10,272 nt of DNA. Source: Podila epigama. Lineage: Eukaryota; Mortierellomycota; Mortierellomycetes; Mortierellales; Mortierellaceae. Location of the stretch: assembly GCA_015679605.1 (NCBI GenBank), contig JAAAVE010000792.1, forward strand, positions 3,223 to 13,494, given 5' to 3'. Under the pieces are notes generated by a model that searched no databases, was not told the origin of the DNA, and saw nothing but the letters and a program-made list of their open reading frames with translations. Positions 9,401 to 10,272 of the stretch are shown one piece after another; the stretch's first letter is position 1; each line of letters starts with the position of its first letter. Both the position numbers and the translations under genes were made by a program.

Positions 9401-10241
9401 CGTCTTTGTATTGCTCCAGCCGGGCCATGACCTCGGCAACGTACTTTTTAAACAGAGATATCGTCCGTTGCAGCTCGACTGGGGATAAAACCTCGGTCTT
9501 TGAATGATACATTATGAGAGGTGGTATTAGTATGCAAGTTCAATTGAATACTTGTGTAAATACAATACAACGCAATGCAATAAAAAAACAATCAGTCTTG
9601 ATAGCCAGTCTTGCGTGTTATTATTACCTTGACATCTGACTCATTCGTAGTGGGTGCAAACAGCTGTGTTGCTTCGCAGACCTGAAGACATGTTGCAAAC
9701 ATCTTGTAAAAGCCGCTCACCAATGGATTCTTTGCTGATAGCTCAATTAGATTACTACCGATTGTGAAAGCCCACCGACCAAACAGTTCTGGACATGTCG
9801 CTGGCAAGAACAATTGCCAAAATTCTGTTAGATTTTGAAAGATGATGAAATCCTTCGAGTTATGGGGATGCATCTTGGCAATATCTCCTGATGCTGGCGC
9901 TAGTGGGACTCCAATGTCTGGCATTTTGAAATCAGTCTCGTCTTCGTCCAAGTCTGTATGTGCATCCGAGACGGAGAGGTTTAACAATGATACCAGTCGC
10001 TTGAAGGACAGCATCAGGGAACCATACAAAGTTCTAAGGTACGCCTCCTTGTCCTTTCCATCGATCAAGACTTCGTCCAACTTCAAGTCTTGGCTGAGCG
10101 AGGAAGGCGACAAGAGATTCTGCCAAAGGAAAAGGTAGATTGTGTACGAATGCCAGACATCGTCATGCGTAATCGGCTGCGCGTTGGGAGGTAGTGTAGG
10201 CTGAGCAATATCTGAAGATGTGAATACCAGCATCTTGTAGG
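124..10241 (-). CDS. PRKDC: DNA-PKcs (DNA-dependent protein kinase catalytic subunit), internal part, 29 exons, open at both ends
   Basis: Nuclear PI3K-like Ser/Thr kinase of non-homologous end joining: it binds Ku on double-strand ends and regulates end access through autophosphorylation. Only HEAT-repeat scaffold is visible, 2,279 codons equal to about human residues 530-2780. Joined exons (high to low): 10241-9628, 9497-9054, 8935-8722, 8617-8469, 8336-8064, 7956-7515, 7375-6683, 6577-6316, 6206-5993, 5894-5863, 5757-5511, 5406-5330, 5237-5034, 4911-4539, 4421-4245, 4111-4020, 3916-3859, 3745-3618, 3498-3314, 3166-3015, 2894-2808, 2714-2391, 2272-2195, 2077-1815, 1701-1569, 1439-1243, 1118-905, 780-584, 439-124. 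Every junction is in phase, so the gene looks intact. Landmarks shared with human include [31 protein letters not shown], RATQ and [8 protein letters not shown]. ATM, mTOR or TRRAP are excluded by these motifs. The kinase domain is outside the window, so activity cannot be judged. Splice sites come from reading, not transcripts. Confidence 0.93.
584..780 (-). CDS. PRKDC: DNA-PKcs exon 28 of window: ABCDE cluster, flexible loop
   Basis: This exon has no ATG-started frame. The acceptor CTCTATAG is in phase 0 with exon 27. ELRATQATFEFSLT matches human QIRATQQQHDFTLT, so the T2638-Q site is kept (735-730). The residue at T2647 is Thr, but followed by Met instead of Gln. Extra sites are TQ at 693-688, SQ at 678-673 and TQ at 591-586. 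The rest is Gly/Ser/Ala-rich and looks disordered. The donor is GTAAGT after two bases of a Ser codon. Confidence 0.93.
780..939 (-). other. Intron separating T2609/S2612-type sites from the rest of the ABCDE-like cluster
   Basis: The span covers the conserved site motif at 939-905 and the 124-base intron at 904-781. The donor GTAAAC follows the Gln of the S2612-like SQ, and the acceptor is CTATAG. The reading frame is phase 0, so the cluster is split neatly between two exons. Confidence 0.8.
905..1118 (-). CDS. PRKDC: DNA-PKcs exon 27 of window: entry to the ABCDE autophosphorylation cluster
   Basis: TFLSYATYILLDRT matches human FLSLATNFLLEMTS, NEPIFSESLP matches PNPMFEHPLS, and MTPLFVHTQSSQ matches LTPMFVETQASQ. 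The last motif holds the human T2609 and S2612 sites, both followed by Gln here as well (TQ at 919-914, SQ at 910-905). The exon ends exactly on that second Gln before donor GTAAAC. Confidence 0.95.
1243..1439 (-). CDS. PRKDC: DNA-PKcs exon 26 of window: HEAT repeats
   Basis: KFYYSILIVFYEKQN aligns with human EQMYNILMWIHDNYR. LLRGLGDSSESIRRTVVEFW aligns with [20 protein letters not shown], and NRLP with TRLP. The acceptor is GTGACATTAG and the donor GTATGT after two bases of an Arg codon. Confidence 0.94.
1569..1701 (-). CDS. PRKDC: DNA-PKcs exon 25 of window
   Basis: DEKTQFAALSVVFAL matches human DERQKVCLDIIYKMM, and ILDFLDTMVAEFSHHSSLEC matches LRELLNPVVEFVSHPSTTC. The acceptor CACAAAAAAG is purine-rich and weak, but it is the one whose phase and content fit. 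An internal GCGTTGCAG at 1647 would drop 18 residues. The donor is GTAAGG. Confidence 0.86.
1815..2077 (-). CDS. PRKDC: DNA-PKcs exon 24 of window: HEAT repeats
   Basis: FINCLHKIQLNFQEL matches human FIVCLNKVTKSFPPL. LEILAGRAKELPDLFQSLQG matches [20 protein letters not shown], and LGCLRHK matches VQVMRHR. The acceptor is GATATATAG. The donor GTAAGT overlaps an in-frame TAA and splits a Lys codon. Confidence 0.94.
2195..2272 (-). CDS. PRKDC: DNA-PKcs exon 23 of window
   Basis: Twenty-six codons: VCGLVLAYMRRHNVM matches human VLGLILRYVMERKNIL, and FLDLVTS matches LCELVAK. The acceptor is AATTTTAG and the donor GTGAGT. Both phases are 0. Confidence 0.92.
2360..2383 (-). repeat. T-run (sense strand) in an intron
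   Basis: A run of 11, one interruption, then 12, beginning seven bases after a GTATGT donor. It is not at the usual polypyrimidine position near an acceptor. Confidence 0.9.
2391..2714 (-). CDS. PRKDC: DNA-PKcs exon 22 of window: HEAT repeats
   Basis: One hundred and eight codons. SYLMKHCYHESRAYHRNNIE matches human [36 protein letters not shown] matches [16 protein letters not shown], and KAVYTSAAE matches KEVYAAAAE. The acceptor is AATATCAG, with a TGCTAAC-type branch site about 27 bases upstream (around 2743). The donor is GTATGT, immediately followed by a long T-run. Confidence 0.94.
2808..2894 (-). CDS. PRKDC: DNA-PKcs exon 21 of window
   Basis: Twenty-nine codons: DLCVLIVVWGESV fits human EIVATILSWTGLA, and DDRVLLLNFL fits DEVLANRLLNFL. 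The acceptor is TGTGTCTAG and the donor GTAAGT, with phase 0 at both ends. Exon skipping would keep the reading frame. Confidence 0.9.
3015..3166 (-). CDS. PRKDC: DNA-PKcs exon 20 of window: highly conserved HEAT helix
   Basis: [14 protein letters not shown] is nearly identical to human [29 protein letters not shown] matches FRPYAKHWLSPLLQL, and PMSYFVQ matches GIHYMVVE. The acceptor is CTTCTATTTCCAG and the donor GTATGT follows CAG in phase 0. The ATG at 3185 belongs to the intron. Confidence 0.95.
3314..3498 (-). CDS. PRKDC: DNA-PKcs exon 19 of window: HEAT repeats
   Basis: QMLELDAIN matches human LELEMDELN, and PPWMRDIHRKLVNP matches PSWMKFLHGKLGNP. A proline-rich loop (TPPPAEMTKEDG) replaces the human GPPQGEEDSV. 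The acceptor is GTAATCTAG, and the donor GTAAGT follows the first base of an Ala codon. Confidence 0.93.
3618..3745 (-). CDS. PRKDC: DNA-PKcs exon 18 of window: PQR-like cluster, part 2 (acidic Ser-rich loop)
   Basis: This is a disordered, acidic, Ser/Thr-rich stretch (NDTEDESSNNSQEESTDATE) in the place of the human loop with S2041, S2053 and S2056. It holds one SQ at 3682-3677. Sequence similarity to human is minimal apart from composition. The acceptor is CATCTACTAG. The donor GTACGG is less usual but is the one that fits phase 2 into exon 19. Confidence 0.82.
3825..3839 (-). repeat. 15-base T-run (sense strand) in an intron
   Basis: It lies in the 113-base intron between exons 17 and 18, about 19 bases after the donor. 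A second run of 11 at 3989-3999 lies in the preceding intron. Confidence 0.9.
3859..3916 (-). CDS. PRKDC: DNA-PKcs exon 17 of window: PQR-like cluster, part 1
   Basis: A 58-base exon encoding SRKYQYMSSQYLRDSSLSQ, aligned with human SYMSSLSYLADSTLS (about residues 2023-2037). It contains two SQ dipeptides, at 3891-3886 and 3864-3859. The acceptor is CTTATAG and the donor GTATAG in phase 0. The match identifies it despite its size. Confidence 0.88.
4020..4111 (-). CDS. PRKDC: DNA-PKcs exon 16 of window
   Basis: AVYHFDQILDGPLVKTRLSD corresponds to human [20 protein letters not shown], followed by a basic stretch (LRARSLDPSK) like human RKEAREAA. The acceptor is CATTTCTAG and the donor GTAAGT splits a Thr codon after two bases. 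It leads into the flexible loop that carries the PQR-like cluster. Confidence 0.88.
4245..4421 (-). CDS. PRKDC: DNA-PKcs exon 15 of window: HEAT repeats
   Basis: Fifty-nine whole codons. GFKRAAYNALAAAILC matches human RLYHCAAYNCAISVICC, FFRQFLFRDNEAKKEF matches FYQGFLFSEKPEKNLL, and WENIVDLN matches FENLIDLK. The acceptor is ATATCTAG and the donor GTAAGT. It is an excellent anchor with no ATG-started frame of its own. Confidence 0.94.
4422..4538 (-). other. Probable GC-AG intron
   Basis: It begins GCAAGT, which is the GTAAGT consensus with one change, and ends ATATCTAG. Its length of 117 bases equals the gene's mean intron length. Inside, a run of T (from 4510) leads to TTTTCAG at 4493, followed by TGAG and then GTATAG. 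This is a decoy acceptor and donor pair around 4 bases. No other donor in this interval gives both correct phase and human-like spacing. Confidence 0.66.
4539..4911 (-). CDS. PRKDC: DNA-PKcs exon 14 of window, ending at a probable GC donor
   Basis: The acceptor is TTTTATAG. LPSEMVNTKESKI matches human LPKDDVHAKESKI, and VLYMRLP matches VMYSRLP. KVVTGKELTLE matches SCITEGNELTK. The best 3' end is at TCG before GCAAGT, a GC-AG intron. Using it leaves the spacing to AAYN within two residues of human. The canonical alternative, GTGAGG at 4493, would add about 15 mostly hydrophobic, T-run-encoded residues and a 72-base intron, shorter than all others. Confidence 0.86.
5034..5237 (-). CDS. PRKDC: DNA-PKcs exon 13 of window: HEAT repeats
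   Basis: FKDYISALDLLLKALIASSN followed by VPLFKLLMGIAI matches human [20 protein letters not shown] followed by PMLLELMTEVL. ESQHPHMEHIQQS matches EQQHVMEELFQSS. The acceptor is CTGAACGTAG. The donor GTAAAT overlaps an in-frame TAA, and its phase (2) fits exon 14. Confidence 0.9.
   Translation of the reverse strand: MQGLHLCVGFTSQGSYRLKQCTIVQTLDGHCHPRVAASTYGAHPTEHSFLRAQVTSIKVFGNHTLLL
5330..5406 (-). CDS. PRKDC: DNA-PKcs exon 12 of window
   Basis: A short exon: FEKVFARALMTVIPNTSSDY aligns with human [20 protein letters not shown]. The acceptor is GCGCTGTAG and the donor GTAAAA. The last two bases join the first of exon 13 to make Arg, giving SSRFKDYISAL against human [11 protein letters not shown]. 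Confidence 0.88.
5416..5465 (-). repeat. Two T-runs (12 and 15) in one intron
   Basis: They lie at 5465-5454 and 5430-5416, separated by a 23-base stretch. Both are within the 104-base intron before exon 12, and the second acts as the polypyrimidine tract. Confidence 0.9.
5511..5757 (-). CDS. PRKDC: DNA-PKcs exon 11 of window: HEAT repeats
   Basis: The acceptor is TCAACGTCACTAG, after a T-run. VDTLVKDEPSTKIAIWRRV matches human WWAKDSPLETKMAVLALL. The helix FVDYFFNIFQSFFERN matches the FPEVFTTYISLLAD helix, and FSILPVFLSHGG matches VTLLPFFTSLTGG. The donor GTAAAT follows GAG in phase 0. Confidence 0.88.
5863..5894 (-). CDS. PRKDC: DNA-PKcs exon 10 of window: 32-base mini-exon
   Basis: It encodes LTSDFALLKE plus two bases of the next codon. 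It is bounded by TTGTTGTAG and GTGAGT and is in phase with both neighbours (0 in, 2 out). It is too short to be seen as an open frame. Skipping it would break the frame. Human has about 20 more residues near here. Confidence 0.78.
5993..6206 (-). CDS. PRKDC: DNA-PKcs exon 9 of window: cradle segment
   Basis: The acceptor is CTGATCTAG and the donor GTAAAA follows an ATG codon. LALYFSDVSGDLVKAAAYAP sits where human has [39 protein letters not shown] continues the helix pair. The 5' limit depends on the donor chosen for exon 8. Confidence 0.83.
6259..6285 (-). repeat. T-rich tract (run of 16 plus interrupted runs) in an intron
   Basis: On the sense strand this is TTTTC/TTTTTC-type sequence followed by 16 T. 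It lies in the middle of the intron between exons 8 and 9, about 50 bases before the acceptor. Confidence 0.88.
6316..6577 (-). CDS. PRKDC: DNA-PKcs exon 8 of window: divergent cradle segment
   Basis: The acceptor is TATACTTTAG, and the first two bases complete a Val codon with exon 7. Content is helical (VLDGLILLLP, CSSLLQLTLADSECHKTLW). The 3' end is uncertain. Donor GTATCG (6315) is preferred because its phase joins the good acceptor before 6206. A stronger-looking GTAAGA at 6332 would need a weak acceptor ending at 6185. Confidence 0.82.
6683..7375 (-). CDS. PRKDC: DNA-PKcs exon 7 of window: divergent cradle segment (largest exon)
   Basis: This is a 693-base exon with a strong polypyrimidine acceptor (CTCTCTCCTTCTTCTAG) and donor GTAATG. 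Similarity to human is weak but collinear: about 230 helical residues sit between the LLPG block and SIEELC, matched here by SLEDLK. FDLYQAWCAELASMM is probably the counterpart of the LLYLRG-TLCWLDLLLA helices. Phase and position make membership near certain, although residue-level alignment is poor. Confidence 0.9.
7515..7956 (-). CDS. PRKDC: DNA-PKcs exon 6 of window: conserved HEAT block
   Basis: VNIKSLLKRVYNLA matches human VNTKSLFKRLYSLA. KRLGASLIVNRIYRTFREE matches KRLGASLAFNNIYREFREE. IIVKKSSVFLRDAKDRRRFP matches the human IIEKKHVSLNKAKKRRLP region, and SFVKLLP matches KFVPLLP. The acceptor is a clean TCTTACAG and the donor GTATAG follows the first base of the next codon. Confidence 0.96.
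8064..8336 (-). CDS. PRKDC: DNA-PKcs exon 5 of window: HEAT repeats
   Basis: Ninety-one codons. LFPALLRLSVDLDRV matches human TFPVLLRLACDVDQV, LVSQLIHWLTNG matches LVMQLIHWFTNN, and EFVQWSIKQ matches EFLKWSIKQ. It is one of the best anchors in the window. The donor GTATGG after TCG-TCG is in phase 0 with exon 6. Reading through the donor gives an unrelated hydrophobic tail. Confidence 0.95.
8469..8617 (-). CDS. PRKDC: DNA-PKcs exon 4 of window: HEAT repeats
   Basis: This exon has no ATG-started frame of its own and was found by phase and homology. DEMLPRIVDLAENS matches human DVFLPRVTELALTA, and VASCELLHSLMVLM matches VAACELLHSMVMFM. The acceptor is CCATTCTAG and the donor GTATAG. Confidence 0.93.
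8722..8935 (-). CDS. PRKDC: DNA-PKcs exon 3 of window: start of circular cradle
   Basis: AWDTEARVKFKIPFQEMK matches human AWDREKRLSFAVPFREMK, which fixes frame and identity. The upstream LRDLQLRILRLLGEQ matches the human IRIRVVQMLGSLGGQ helix. The acceptor is T-run plus GTAAG, and the donor GTGAGT splits a codon after its first base. Confidence 0.93.
9054..9497 (-). CDS. PRKDC: DNA-PKcs exon 2 of window: N-terminal HEAT region
   Basis: These 148 whole codons are strongly similar to human: YKDDLLGSCLQLVLS matches YKDELLASCLTFLLS, and ALKLGLGHFPLASIGLDAIE matches [20 protein letters not shown]. A Ser/Thr/Lys-rich linker (VDTTSKSKLTYKSGK) follows. The acceptor is CATTCAAAG, chosen over CCCCAG at about 9480 because only the former keeps phase with exon 1. 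The donor is GTAAGG. Confidence 0.92.
9628..10241 (-). CDS. PRKDC: DNA-PKcs exon 1 of window: end of N-terminal HEAT region
   Basis: It starts with two bases (CC) finishing a split codon, then Tyr-Lys-Met, which aligns with human PTYKDYV. SKDFIIFQNLTEFW matches human PKDFSAFINLVEFC, and SGFYKMF matches SGFYKLL. A low-complexity acidic linker (DLDEDETDF) lies between helices. The ATG at 10233 is unlikely to be the real start, because an acceptor precedes it and homology continues upstream of it. It ends in phase 0 at AAG before donor GTAATA. Confidence 0.88.
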
Positions 10242-10272
10242 CTAAAGTTCAAAAAAAAAAAAGCAAGGAAGA
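10242..10272 (-). other. 3' end of an upstream intron (partial)
   Basis: On the minus strand a run of 12 T (10262-10251) leads to GAACTTTAG ending at 10242, a normal polypyrimidine tract and acceptor. The next base opens exon 1 in the middle of a codon. Coding exons for the N-terminal ~500 residues must therefore lie beyond this edge. Confidence 0.8.

Noticed and set aside
10231-10233. ATG as translation start of the gene
   Set aside because: A clear acceptor (TTTAG) lies eight bases upstream, and in-frame Tyr-Lys before it matches human. About 500 N-terminal residues of the family would be missing.
124-10241. Another PIKK (ATM, ATR, mTOR, TRRAP) instead of DNA-PKcs
   Set aside because: Exon after exon aligns in order with human DNA-PKcs, including the ABCDE and YMSS regions that the other kinases lack.
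124-10241. Pseudogene, because many frames look broken
   Set aside because: All apparent breaks coincide with GT/GC...AG introns, and the joined frame has no stop in 2,279 codons.
1-10272. Mobile element, CRISPR array, tRNA or second gene
   Set aside because: I saw no terminal repeats with target duplication, no regularly spaced repeats, no cloverleaf with tRNA-like promoter boxes, and no gap between exons longer than 147 bases.

Overview
The window is filled by the middle part of one large, intron-rich eukaryotic gene on the minus strand. I recognise its product as a DNA-dependent protein kinase catalytic subunit (DNA-PKcs, PRKDC family). I rebuilt 29 exons (10241 down to 124) from splice signals, reading phase and remembered human DNA-PKcs sequence. 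Together they hold 6,839 coding bases: 2 bases finishing a split codon, then exactly 2,279 codons with no stop or frameshift. This corresponds to roughly human residues 530 to 2780 of 4,128, which is the end of the N-terminal HEAT region and nearly all of the middle HEAT 'circular cradle'. The start codon lies beyond the high-coordinate edge. The FAT, kinase and FATC domains lie beyond the low-coordinate edge.

Organism: the 28 complete introns are short and uniform (92-147 bases, mean about 117), with fungal-like donors (GTAAGT, GTATGT, GTGAGT) and TAG/CAG acceptors. Many carry T-runs on the sense strand. Spliceosomal introns exclude a prokaryote. The intron style suggests an early-diverging fungus (Mucoromycota-like). 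That placement is inference, and another unicellular eukaryote is possible. Yeasts such as Saccharomyces lack DNA-PKcs.

Layout, in transcription order (high to low coordinates): 10272-10242 is the tail of an upstream intron. 10241-8064 (exons 1-5) runs from the N-terminal HEAT region into the cradle. 7956-5330 (exons 6-12) is the less conserved middle of the cradle after a very well conserved exon 6. 5237-4020 (exons 13-16) includes the conserved KESKI block. 3916-3618 (exons 17-18) covers the region of the human PQR autophosphorylation cluster. 3498-1243 (exons 19-26) is a highly conserved HEAT stretch. 1118-584 (exons 27-28) carries the ABCDE autophosphorylation cluster with its S/TQ sites. 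439-124 (exon 29) leads toward the FAT domain, and 123-1 is the start of the next intron.

DNA-PKcs is recruited by Ku70/Ku80 to DNA double-strand ends, where it holds ends together and controls end processing in non-homologous end joining. I found no second gene, tRNA, mobile element or CRISPR array. Plus-strand open frames are shadows of the exons and introns.
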